Shown here in pieces: positions 11,701 to 21,700 of a stretch of 54,610 bases of DNA. Below the pieces are notes generated by a model, which was not told the origin of the DNA, searched no databases, and was given only the letters and a program-made list of their open reading frames with translations. The number at the start of each line of letters is the position of its first letter. The stretch's first letter is position 1. The position numbers and the translations under genes were made by a program. Source of the DNA: Heterotrichella gracilis (lineage: Eukaryota; Sar; Xanthophyceae; Tribonematales; Xanthonemataceae); contig JAULBX010025908.1 in NCBI GenBank assembly GCA_032358255.1, positions 1-54,610 on the forward strand. The letters are read 5' to 3'.

Positions 11701-14700
11701 CCTCACCTGCAATGTCCCCCTTTGGTTTCAGCCTTGAGTTTGAGATGCGGCCCCCGTCAGGTACCCGAATGGCCTTCACAATACCACCGGAGGCCACCGT
11801 TCCAGCAAACACCCTGGAAGCACCAATAAAGTGTTACTTCCTTTTCACAAGTGCCTTTCCTTTTTTCCTACGCGTACGGCCTTTACGGTGCCTTTCGAGG
11901 CCATTGTCCCAGCCCCCTGACAGCAACAAAGCGTTTTTGTATACATATTTAGTTAAAGATGAGCACGTCAGCCACATGCATTTCAGTAGTACAGCATGGT
12001 TAGCATCCTTGGTTAATGTGCTTTTGAAATATGGCAACACGTGGAATGATTACCTGAATCCGCAGTCCTTGACCGCTAGTGAGACATCAGCCATGCGCAG
12101 TGCATACCGCACATCAGGCTTGTCTGATGCGTACCGCAGCATGGCCTCAGCATACGTCAGGCGGGGCAGAGGGGAGGCAATCGAGATGCCCAACACCTGC
12201 AGAGGGATAGCATATCGCATAAATGCTGCCTTTAATCCTATTCAGGATTTGGGCGTGCCTGACGCATATTGCTGCATGGCCTCAGCACACACCAGGGGGG
12301 ATGGGGTGGAGATGCCAGCACCTGGGAATTGGGATGGACCAATGGGGACAGGGATGGACATATGGGGATGCAGATGGGATGGAGATGGGAGATGCCGATG
12401 GGTCAATTGCCGGTGCACATGTGTGTGCCGCCCCCCACCCCCCACCCACCACCACCCACCTCCTGGAACACGCTGGCCACCAGCCGCTCCACCAGCCTTA
12501 GCACCCCTTCCTGGTCCACCCACGCCACCTCCATATCAAGCTGGCTGAACTCAGGTTGGCGATCAGCGCGCAGGTCCTCGTCTCGGAAACACCGCGCGAT
12601 CTGGAAAGCAGGGGAGAGAGAAATCAACACTAGTGCGGTTGACCTTCCTTGGACAGGATCAGAACAGATGGTAAGTACAATACATTACACTGTATTCCCC
12701 CCACTTATATACATATATTTACATCCCAAGCTGAATTTGGATTGACGATCAGCACGCAGGTCCTCATCTCGAAAGCACTGCGCAATCTGGAAGGGGGGGG
12801 GGGGGTGGAAACGTGACCGCCGTACCATGAAAAGAGGAGAATGGGGAGCAAGAAACGGGGTGTGGTAGGGTTGGTCCATCCGCAACCATCAGCATTTCCT
12901 TGACAAAGTAAGGGCTGGGGCAGTGCCTCAATATAAGTCGCTCCGCTTTTACTAGGTAGCGCAGGTGATGGGGCAGTCCAAATTCAGCTCCTTTTATTTT
13001 AATTGTTTTCTTTCTAAAACGCTTGTGATTAGATAGTGTGACTATCTAGTGGCGCACCTGGTAGTACCGGTCCATGCCCGCCACCATCAGCATCTGCTTG
13101 AACAGCTGGGGGCTCTGGGGCAGAGCGTACCACTCCCCAGCCTGGACCCTACAGAGGGCAACGCCCGGGGTTTAGGGTTTGCGTAGGCCATGGCCATGCA
13201 GCATGGATGGGATAATGTGAGGTGGGTACTCAAATGACAACTATATACAATTGTGGGTTATTATATGCACCCAATTGCTTTGCTCCAACCCACCCACCCA
13301 CCTGGAGGGCACCAGGTAGTCCCGCGCCCCTTCTGGGGTTGAGCGGGTGAGGATTGGGGTCTCAACCTCGAGGAAACCCTCCTCGTCCTCCAGAAACCGC
13401 CGCATGCTGCGCACGATGCGGTGCCTCAGCCGCAGGTTGTTGGCCATCTGGGGCCGCCTGTGGGGAAGGGAGTGGCAGATTGAGTTCAGCAGGGAAATTA
13501 TGGAATGCATGCTGGGGAGGGGATGGAGTGGGAGTTGCGACCCTCAAATCCCTGAAAAGGACCCAATGGAAAGTATGTATTGTGCATCCTAACGACCTTT
13601 GCACTCTACAGCATTCATAATGCAGTGCCACGGGCGCAGGTTGTTGGCCATCTGGGGCCGTCTGTGGGGGTGCGAGTAGGGGCAGGTTGGTTCAGCTGGA
13701 ACTCCATGGTCGAAATCCAGAAGGGGGGGGGGAGGGGGGGGGGAGTGTAAAAATTTTGACCCTCAACTCTCTAGGAAACCTCAGAAAATGTATGCATTGT
13801 GCGCCCTAATGATTCTTGTATTTTTACATCATCCACGAGAAAGATCTGTGCTTGACTGCTAATCTGGCTGTTTGCTGGAATGCCATGGAGCTACAGATAT
13901 GTAAATTGCTAGCAATTTGTATAGAGCCTCACCTGAGATCCAGGACTCTGTGCTTCAGCCTGGTCTCCTCCTTGGGTGCATCCTCCTCGCCTCCCCCGAT
14001 CATGAATGGCAGTGACTTGGTGACTGTGTTGAGCACAGTCACCTGCAAGGGAAAAAGAACTTAGGATTTAGGGAAGAGAAAACGAATTTAGGATTTAGGG
14101 TTTTAGGGTTTAGAGGGTTTGGTGACGGTGTTGAGCACAGTCACCTGCAAGGACAAATGGGGGTCAGGTAGGCCTAACAGTGGACTTTAGCAGCTGCAAA
14201 ACCATATCTGATTGGAACTGCCAGTCGACATCCATGCAGAGCCCGTCGGCACTGAAATTTTCGGCTTCCAGGTAGATAGAGGTTTAAGGGAGAAGCTTCT
14301 TCAGTAATTAGTGTACAGTATATTACACAGTTTTATTTTTCGCCTCCTTGCATGCAAAACCAACCCACCTTTTGTGCCACCAGCTCCACCAGGCCTGTCT
14401 TCATCTTGGGGTTAGGGTCCTGGCGCAGCCGCAGAAAACCCTCGATGCTGACCACATACTCGGTGCGCACCCGCTCGGCCAGGGCTTGGGCCTCCTCGGG
14501 GCTCTCTTGCGGCGAGATGATGACCTGGAAACAGTGCACCGACACGTGTTTACGCAAGGTAAGAGTGCAGTGGCGTAAAAAATGCTGTGTGGCTGGGTCT
14601 GTTGTTGGAGAGCACAGGGTGCCTGGCTTGGTGTGGCTGCCTCACGACAAACCCTAGCCCAAACCCTACGACTTCAAGGTGATAAATGAAGGTTTTTTTT

Positions 14701-15652
14701 GTGTTCGCGCTCACCTGTTCACATCCAGCAGCTGAATGCAGCTGAGCAAAATCAAATTAGAGGCCTACCATCAAGAGTACTCCCATCATTCACACGGAGC
14801 ACCAACGGATGCATATTCAATCACTAGCCTGGGCTCCCATGCATGCATAATGTACATTGCAAAAGCGTCCGCCCTCGCATCTGTAGAATCCCAGCATTGT
14901 AATTACCACGTTGGGGTAGCCATCCATGCACCTAGAAGGCGACCTCGCTGCCGCTTCACCCACCTCAACCCCTTAACCCTAAACCCTAAACCCGGCTGCC
15001 CAAGCATGCATATTGTCACCTGATACCATACGCTGTGAAAGCACCATCGCCTTACCTGTAGGATCCCAGTGTGGTCTCTTATTTCCAGGAAGAGGAGGTC
15101 TCCCAGGTTGCGGTAGCCACCCACCCACCCGTATCCACCCGTGCACACCGGTGGCCATGTACCCACCTCAACCCCAACCCCAAACCCTAAACCTGCTGGC
15201 CGTGCACGCATATGGTCCATCACAAACCGGTCTCGTACCTGTAAGATCCCCGTGTGGTCTCTTATATCCAGGAAGAGGAGGCCTCCCAGGTTGCGGTAGC
15301 CATCCACCCACCCGCAGATGGTGGCCTGGCCCCCCACCTGCTCCCCCCCCACCTCTCCACACAGGTGAGACCTCCCGGGCCACGTCATATGCTTGGGCAG
15401 CAACGCTGACTGGTCTGCAGCTGCGGTGTGTGCATCACGCTCCACTTGGAGGGTGCTGCAGGGCTGGAATTGGGGCCACCGCTTTGCTGGGGTGAAGGGC
15501 CGGGGACCCTTGCGCAGAGAGGTTGTGCCAAGCCTGCTGTGCGCTGGTAAGAGGGTGGGTGTTTGCTTGTTCAACCCGGTGAGGCTACTGTGGCTAAGGC
15601 TGCTGAGCATCTTGTCCAGGAGGGGCTTGAGGTGGTGCAGGCGACGGCTCAT
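8752..15652 (-). CDS. aspartyl-tRNA synthetase, bacterial-type, organellar
   Basis: It charges tRNA-Asp in plastid and/or mitochondrion. Exons (minus strand): 15239-15652, 14369-14524, 13933-14042, 13302-13457, 13058-13148, 12460-12600, 12054-12196, 11707-11813, 11248-11390, 10849-10908, 10256-10414, 9703-9797, 9059-9279, 8752-8774. All junctions are in phase and give 672 aa, close to plant organellar enzymes. A basic, Ser-rich leader of ~85-100 residues precedes the OB-fold anticodon domain ([12 protein letters not shown]). Then come class II motif 1 (FLEVETPIL), the [11 protein letters not shown] loop, motif 2 ([18 protein letters not shown]), the SDKPD segment, the bacterial GAD insertion ([10 protein letters not shown] to about NKALDK), EIGGGSLRI and motif 3 ([12 protein letters not shown]). 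Start ATG 15652 is the first in frame before the leader; one further upstream cannot be excluded. The last 23-nt exon gives an unusually short C terminus and is the least certain. Many introns contain decayed copies of adjoining exons. Confidence 0.93.
9405..9655 (-). pseudogene. two decayed copies of the penultimate AspRS exon start
   Basis: Segments at about 9405-9485 and 9585-9655 repeat the 9215-9290 region (GGCATGCGCATC..CTGG..CAGGC..ATGGTGC....AAGCTCC.GGAT) with many substitutions, including the exon edge. They lie in the intron just upstream (in gene sense) of that exon. Confidence 0.7.
10085..10130 (-). pseudogene. short decayed copy of AspRS exon 11 end
   Basis: It resembles 10260-10310 (CCTCTGGGT...GGTGCAGCGCCT.CCA), about 170 bases away inside the next intron. 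Confidence 0.6.
10538..10620 (-). pseudogene. copy of AspRS exon 11 start
   Basis: This near-copy of 10332-10414 reads open in the same frame ([20 protein letters not shown]) before diverging. Its acceptor context is AAG rather than the TAG used at 10415. It could be an unused or alternative first half of the exon. Confidence 0.8.
11066..11127 (-). pseudogene. copy of AspRS exon 9 end with donor site
   Basis: It reads [18 protein letters not shown] followed by GGTGAGAG, matching the 3' end of the exon at 11248-11390 with its donor. It lies downstream in the adjoining intron. A second, shorter match to the acceptor side (CACCAGATCAAAGCACTG) is at about 11578-11598. Confidence 0.8.
11850..11925 (-). 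pseudogene. decayed copy of AspRS exon 8 start
   Basis: It resembles 11760-11825 (TACC.GAATGGCCTT.AC..T.CC..GAGGCCA..GTTCCAGC) with several changes and lies directly upstream of that exon in gene sense. Confidence 0.55.
12236..12300 (-). pseudogene. decayed copy of part of AspRS exon 7
   Basis: The CTGA.GC.TA..GC.GCATGGCCTCAGCA.AC..CAGG pattern matches 12120-12165. The copy sits in the intron just upstream of that exon in gene sense. Confidence 0.6.
12733..12795 (-). pseudogene. copy of AspRS exon 6 start with acceptor
   Basis: It reads [16 protein letters not shown] and then diverges, duplicating the start of the exon at 12460-12600 (class II motif 2) about 190 bases upstream. A G-tract of 13 or more bases follows. 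Downstream it loses the exon frame. Confidence 0.8.
12872..12940 (-). pseudogene. decayed copy of AspRS exon 5 end
   Basis: GGTCCAT.CGC.ACCATCAGCAT.T.CTTGA matches 13070-13105 with several substitutions, inside the following intron. Confidence 0.6.
13620..13682 (-). pseudogene. copy of AspRS exon 4 start
   Basis: CGCAGGTTGTTGGCCATCTGGGGCCGTCTGTGGGG repeats 13430-13465 including the splice acceptor, with only a few changes. Confidence 0.8.
14060..14165 (-). repeat. telomere-type motifs and copy of AspRS exon 3 acceptor edge
   Basis: Degenerate TTTAGGG units (TTAGGATTTAGGG, TTTTAGGGTTTAG) at about 14062-14118 separate the real exon 3 start (ending 14042) from a copy at about 14119-14155 that keeps GTTGAGCACAGTCACCTGCAAGG. 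Confidence 0.8.
14903..15200 (-). repeat. copies of AspRS exon 1 end separated by telomere-type repeats
   Basis: The exon 1 end at 15239-15310 (reading [21 protein letters not shown]) is repeated at about 15058-15130 ([20 protein letters not shown] plus GTAAGG donor), and a remnant lies near 14905-14945. CCCTAAA runs sit between the copies at about 14968-14993 and 15179-15193, next to a repeated CACCTCAACCC word. Confidence 0.85.
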
Positions 15653-16141
15653 GTGCTGACGTGGCTGTGGAAGCCCTGCTAGGCAGCAGCACCCATCGTT
15701 GCCAGGGACACGGACTGAGGCAGCAGTTAAACGCCCAGCTTGAGAAGGTGCTATTGGGGCATAGACTGTTGTGGCTTGGTGTGTGTCAGAGGTTGTTGGG
15801 TGGTAGAGCAGTAGGGTGACTGGTAGATGTGCAGTTACGTTATGCAGTACACGCATCTACTCGCGTCGCCTCGCTTAATAGAGGCAGGATGTCTGGTTCG
15901 CCAGTGTTGAAGCTTGTGCCTTGATGCCAAACAACATTGGTTCAGGGTGGGCAGCCGGATGGCATGCGAGTGGCCACGTGGCCTGTTTTGGTGTCTCGAA
16001 GCTCCAGCATCACATCAACACCACTTCACACAAGAGTTTAAAGGTGACGCTTGCGTGCCACTGCAGAGACTTCGGTGCCTTGTCTCGACTATATACGAGC
16101 TCTTATGATCAACGATACGGATCGTGTACACCTTGCGAACC
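15653..16141. promoter_or_regulatory. divergent promoter region
   Basis: About 490 bases separate the ATG of the minus-strand aspartyl-tRNA synthetase from the ATG of the plus-strand small plastid protein, so both 5' regions must lie here. I see no clear TATA box and no further gene. Shared regulation of two organelle-destined products is possible but unproven. Confidence 0.4.
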
Positions 16142-18037
16142 ATGGCGTCGTGTTCACTTGGGCTTGGTCTGTCCGGCCTGAAGGTATTGTAGCAAGCCCA
16201 GGCAATGTTGGTTACTAGCAGTGACTCAACATGTATTCTGCCGAAGGGTCCCTCGTGGTAATGTGCGGCGGGGTTCGATGCACCCAATGCATGCACCTTA
16301 TCTACGCTGCTACGCACCACGTTCATGTGGGCACGTATATCCCGGTTTCCTCATCTTCCACACGCAGTGATTGGAAGCGCAGGTATTGGTACGAAAGTTT
16401 GAGCTTTGGGCGCCCTTGACGTCACCATTGAACTCGCAGGTGCGACAAACAGTGCGGGTTACCCAGCCTAGTCCACGCAACGAGTTTACGGTAGTCGCCA
16501 AGGCAGGAGGCAACAGGACCAGGTGAGAATAGTAGTCCTTGCGCAATACAGATAGTGTACCTCCGGCACACGTTGGGGTGGCTGTCCAGTCCGCTTAGTT
16601 CCGGGGAATCGTTAACAATACTGACGTGGCATGGGCAAAGCAGCTCTAAATAGGGTAAACTCCGAAAGCAACTGTGGCCTGCTCCGTCGTCACCTCAGGT
16701 GCATGTTTTGCCCAGCAACTTTTGTGTACTTTACGAAATGACCCCACTTGCCTGAGCTAGTCCCTGTCGCTCTGTTCCAGTGTCAATAGTGGCACCTGTG
16801 GCAGCTTGACCCATAATCTGAAAGCTATACAGGCGGGTGGGTGGGTGCTACAGCCGTAACATGTTAACAGTGCATTGTTCCTGTACACAGCCTGCAAGGT
16901 ATTCAACACATTTCTCCATGCAGGGGACCCGCTGGGTTTGTGCCTGAAGACAACTCGGGCAAGGCAAACATCTTTGGGGTGGAGGTACGTGTTTATAGGT
17001 ACAGATCTGTCTAGACAGGCTTTTGTCCCTCATTCGGGCAGAGGTGCATATGTACAGGCTTTTGTCCTCTAATTGCTCCACAAAACCCTTTTAGACACGT
17101 AAAAATGCAAAATTTAGCTTCTATCCTCTGGTGTTGAGCAGCCATCCCACAAGTACGTCTGTCCTGCCGCTGTGATGGTTTACGAAGGCAAGCCGCTGCC
17201 TGCACACCGTGCCAGCAGCCCAATTAAAACTATTGCAGCCATGCACATGAGCATTGCCATGCTCGAACTCTGCGGCACCAAGCAGCAGCTTACAACCCCC
17301 ACTTGCCTGTGCGCAGCCCAAGAAGCTGTGCGAAAGCCTAAACCCTAACCCTAAAGCAGCAGCTTTCAACCCCACTTGCCTGTGCACAGCGCAAAAGGCT
17401 CTACACCAGCAGCCCCTGCAGCAGTGCTAAACCCTAAACCCTAACCGCCTGTGCGCAGCCCAAGAAGCTGTACACCAGCAGCCCCACATCGGACCGCGCC
17501 GCAAAGCAGGGGCTGGGTGGTACCCAAGGCCTGGCGGTGGTGGCCGTGTGCCTGGCAGTAGTGGGGTTGGTCACGCTGGGCGTGTCAAGTAAAGATGCAA
17601 CCACGCTGAGCCAGGTATGGTGCAGACATTAATCCATTGCATTGGAAGACGCTGCTTCAAGGGCAAATTGACAATGTGGTGTGCATTTGTGTACCGTATT
17701 GGCACCAGATGGCAACATTGGAACCATTCATGCGGCCCTCCCTCAATCCCTGGGATGGCTTGTTATCAATCCCTTGTGCGACATTGGAGTGACTAGGGTA
17801 TGCTGCGGCAGCCCTCACTGTATATCGCTCAGGCTTCAATCTTGCAATTGTGCATGCTGTTAGCTCCACTCTCCTTACTCACCTTTTAGTGGCTTGCGCA
17901 ACACTGCGCCGCCCAAGGGTATATAATGGGATAGCACTGTCTGTCAGTGATTCGCCCCTCCTATGCAGGTCAAGACAAGCATGGATGACGTGGAGTCCCT
18001 CACCTCCATTGCAAACAGGTTCAAAAACGACCTGTAG
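16142..18037 (+). CDS. small plastid one-helix protein (ssl1498-like)
   Basis: Exons 16142-16183, 16440-16522, 16924-16984, 17459-17614 and 17969-18037 join in phase to 136 aa. The leader is Ser/Arg-rich with no acidic residue for the first ~28 residues and contains VVAKAGG, as in chloroplast transit peptides. The mature part begins GFVPEDNSGKANIFGVEPK, followed by Ser/Thr-rich residues, one hydrophobic helix (LAVVAVCLAVVGLVTLGV) and a short polar tail. A short 'NxFxxEPK' stretch before one membrane helix is what I recall of the cyanobacterial ssl1498-type light-harvesting-like proteins; that assignment is from memory and tentative. It probably sits in the thylakoid. It is divergent from the organellar AspRS gene. 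Exon 4's acceptor edge is present in three tandem copies separated by telomere-type repeats. Confidence 0.7.
17281..17475 (+). repeat. three tandem copies of an exon edge with telomere-type spacers
   Basis: GCGCAGCCCAAGAAGCTGTG (about 17313), CACAGCGCAAAAGGCTCTAC (about 17386) and the genuine GCGCAGCCCAAGAAGCTGTA (17453) are three versions of the acceptor and start of exon 4 of the small plastid protein. The first and second are separated by a CCTAAACCCTAACCCTAAA run (17337-17355), the second and third by CTAAACCCTAAACCCTAACC (17427-17446). Only the third copy continues into the open exon. Confidence 0.9.
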
Positions 18038-18799
18038 GAGTGCTTGATGTCCACATCCGTGGGGTCGCCGCGTGATACGGCAGGATGACTGGACCCCAGA
18101 TCGTCTGCACCATCCATGCATCGATGATGCGTCACTGACATAGAGGCTGAAAAAACATGGATCACACCTGGAGGGGTTTAAGCAATGTTACTGAGACTCC
18201 TTTGCTATTCTCGCTCTCGATGGTTTCACCTGTGCCATGTTTCATCTGGCTGGCTTAGGCTTATAATGCAGTGCCAAGGGTACACACAGTTTGGTATGTT
18301 GAGACATGGAACATGCCCAGAGTTTGGTTGTTATCTGCTAGTACTCACCGATGAAAACGCGACCGTTGTGCCGTGTAATTTATCACTAGTTGATACTCAA
18401 TTGATGCTTAAGCCTTGCCAATGGGCACATGGCATCCATGTGTTGATGACGTCATTGATGTACAACTTGTATACAGTGTTGAGAAATGCAATCGGTGTGA
18501 AATTTATGCAACACCTGAACTGGACAGAAAGCAGGCCAGCCAAGACTGCTGAGCATTTTTTAAAAACAATATCATTACATTTTATTTAAAACCAGCCATT
18601 TTTTGAAAGAATGCTTTTGTGTGTGCTTCGCCCATGCTAAGGTGACCTTTGACAAGAAAGGGGCTTTGTCTGCCTCTTCGCGCAAACTTGCTTCCACGGC
18701 CTAGCTGTTGCTATTGGCTGGGGTGGCAGCCGTCTCTGGTTGTTGGGTGCATTGTCGGATGCCCCCAGGTCGCTGGCCTGTGAAGCGTCACTCAGCACG
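18038..18799. other. intergenic, no gene seen
   Basis: This is 3' flank of the small plastid-protein gene and 5' flank of the metal ATPase gene, both on the plus strand. A TGTAA word near 18377 could be a green-algal polyadenylation signal. I see no further exon; upstream 5' exons of the ATPase cannot be excluded. Confidence 0.35.
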
Positions 18800-21700
18800 A
18801 TGCTGTCATGCCCTGCAAGCCCGGTGCTGACAGAGATTTGCTGTCACATAGACTTGCCCTCTTCGGACTGCTGCGACTCGCATACGGTCCTTCAGCACGA
18901 TGGCCACTATGGATACCTGTGCGGTGGCCAGGTGAGTAAATGGCATGTGACGTGGACTTCGCAAGGTTGTGTTCCTAGCAAGGCTATGCCAAGAGAGGTG
19001 AAAGAACAAAACCCAATATGTTTTTATTCGATCTATATCACTGTCTTCCACCCATTGCAGCTCTTCTGCCAGTTGAGCCAATCAACGCCACTGACGCTGC
19101 ACAATATCAAGGGTGACCACTTCACTTGCTCGCTGGTTGCCTTCCAAGACGGCCACACCCACGGGCCTGACTGCGGCCACGAGCTAGTGCCTCACGGTGA
19201 CCATTTGGACTATCTGGTGCGAACTGTGCTGCTGCCATCTGAGAAGTTGGGTTGGAAGTTGGGTTGAAAACTGGGTAACACCCACTTCAGAAAAGATTTC
19301 CAATAGCCTGCCCCTCAGGTGTGACCTACACTCAACAAGTGGTTTGTCTGTAGGTGGGAGATGAGCTGCACCACATCGTGCACCCTGTTCTGGGGTGCTG
19401 CAATAGGCAGTGCATCGGGGAGGTGGAGCCAGAGTTGGGCCCAGTGGTGGTCAACCATGGCAAGGTGTCTGTTGTCAGGTAGGACCCGTGGCAGCATGTG
19501 CTGTGTACTCACCCAGCTCAAGGCAAACAATGGGCAGTTTCCATTCAATATCCACTTGCCAACACCACTCTGGTTGATAGGCGCAGGAGAAAGGCAGCCT
19601 CGGTGGCCGACCAGAGCAGCACCGAAGAAACTGGATTGCTGGGAGTCAGCAGCAGCTCTCCTGTCACAGTGGACGAGGTCACCACAACGATACTCTATGT
19701 GGCTGGCCTGTGCTGTCCCATGGAGGTGCCGCTGGTAGACTCTCTACTCAAGGGCCTACCAGGGGTGCTGCAGGTGCGGACAAGGGTTTGCTGACCGTCT
19801 CTTTTGCCTCCTACTCGCTGCAAATACGCATTTGAAAGGGGTTAGCATTCAAAGCCTGGTTGTTTGCCATATATTATTTATGTACTTATATCTATGCAAT
19901 AAATAAGACAAACAAAAGACAACACTAATTAATGTCTGTAGTGTATAATATGTCGTTCTATTTCTCTCAATCCCAGGTGACGTCGGCTGTGGTCACCAAG
20001 ACCGTGACAGTCAAACACTACCCAGACAAGTCCAGCCCCGCTGTGCTCCTGGCCTCCCTCAACGCGGCCCACCTGCAGGCCTCCCTGTATGCCAGGCAGC
20101 AGGGCAAGGCCAAGGGGGGGCTGTGGATACCCCCACTCTCTGTATGCGTGTCCACCTTGTTCCTCCTGATATCCCTCATCTCCCTGCTGGCGGGTCCCAC
20201 GGGGGTGGCCTGGCTGGAGCAGCTCAAATGGGTGGCGCTGGGAGCTGTGGCAATAGGTGCGTCCAACCTGCGTCTGGCCGTGCTGACAGCTCGTTTCCTG
20301 GCATTTCCTGCAATGCATGAATGACTTTCATTGAATTTGGGCTGTGCTTCAGTGCTGTGTCCTGCGTATGTATGGCTGTTAGTGGAATCAAACGTGCTGC
20401 TTTGAATACAAATGGCGTGTTGCGGGAGTATCGTTTGATGTGCTGTCCTTGCTATTTTGCAGGCCTGCCCAAGATTGCCCTGCAGGCGCTGGCTGCGCTG
20501 CGCCAGTGCCTCATGGACGTCCACCTCCTGGTGGTGGTGGCAACTGCAGGTACCTTATTGGTGCAGTTTATGCAATTTGTCCCCTTGCATGTGTGCAACA
20601 CAGGTATATTTAGCAGTCAGCATGAGCGGCGCCAAGGTATCCTGTTCTGGCGTTTTCATTTGTAAGCTTGTGGGTCATTATATCCTTTGCGTGCTGCCGT
20701 TGGTGCTTGTTTTTCAGCCGCACCCTGCGCTCCCTGCATTTTTGAACGTGTCCAAATTTCTATTGTATGGCATGGCCTGTTGGCAAATGGCTGAGGGTCT
20801 TGTATGAATTTGCTGCAGGGGCAATAGCCATCGGTGACTGCCGCGAAGCTGGGGCGGTGGTTGTGCTGTTCAACGTGGCCCAGTTCCTTGAGGACCGGTG
20901 CACAGCCAAGGCGCGCAACGCGCTCAATGCCGTGCTGGCTCTGAAACCAGAAACTGCGCTTCTGGCAGGCAGCGGCATTTCGGTGCGTGCCTTGTAGTGC
21001 AGCTGCAGTGTGTGCCTTGGAAGGCAACTTCTTTGTCACCCATTTGAAGCACCCGTGATAGTTAGCATGATGAGTATGGCTCACAACTCAAATGGCCAAG
21101 CACATATTTTCAAGTGGCATGTTGCAACGAGTCCAATGTCGCTTACAATTTCAACGAGCAATGTTCGTGCTGTTGCCACATCCCGGTTTGTCATGAGATG
21201 GCCTCTCAAATTGCATGCCTCTGCTGCCTGTGCAGGTTGCTGCTGATGCTGTGGCCGTCAACACCAACATCCTGGTGAAAGCAGGGGAGAAGGTGCCAAT
21301 TGACGGGGATGTGGTGAACGGTACGAGTTGCACAGTGCACAATCACAGAAAAGGCATCCTCAGGCGATCATCAGCTGACCATGCTTGCTTTGCATGGCGA
21401 ACCAATGTTCACACATGAGAATCAACAGCAGCCATGGCTAAATGTCAATTAGATCATCAAACGTGGACAAACATGCTGACTACCATTGATTAATTCATCA
21501 TTATGTGTTCCACAGGAAGCAGCATGGTGGACGAGAGCATGCTCACTGGGGAGTCCATCCCTGTCACAAAGCGCGCGGGCGACAAGGTATATGGAGGCAC
21601 AATCAACTGTGGAGGTAAGCTTTTGTACTATGCCAGGGTCTAAGCAGGGTCACTCACTTCACCAGAATTGCCTACAAGTCCAACAAACGCCCCAAGCGTA

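Noticed and set aside
11577..12548. 323-codon plus-strand frame
   Set aside because: It is antisense to several AspRS exons and introns that join in phase on the minus strand.
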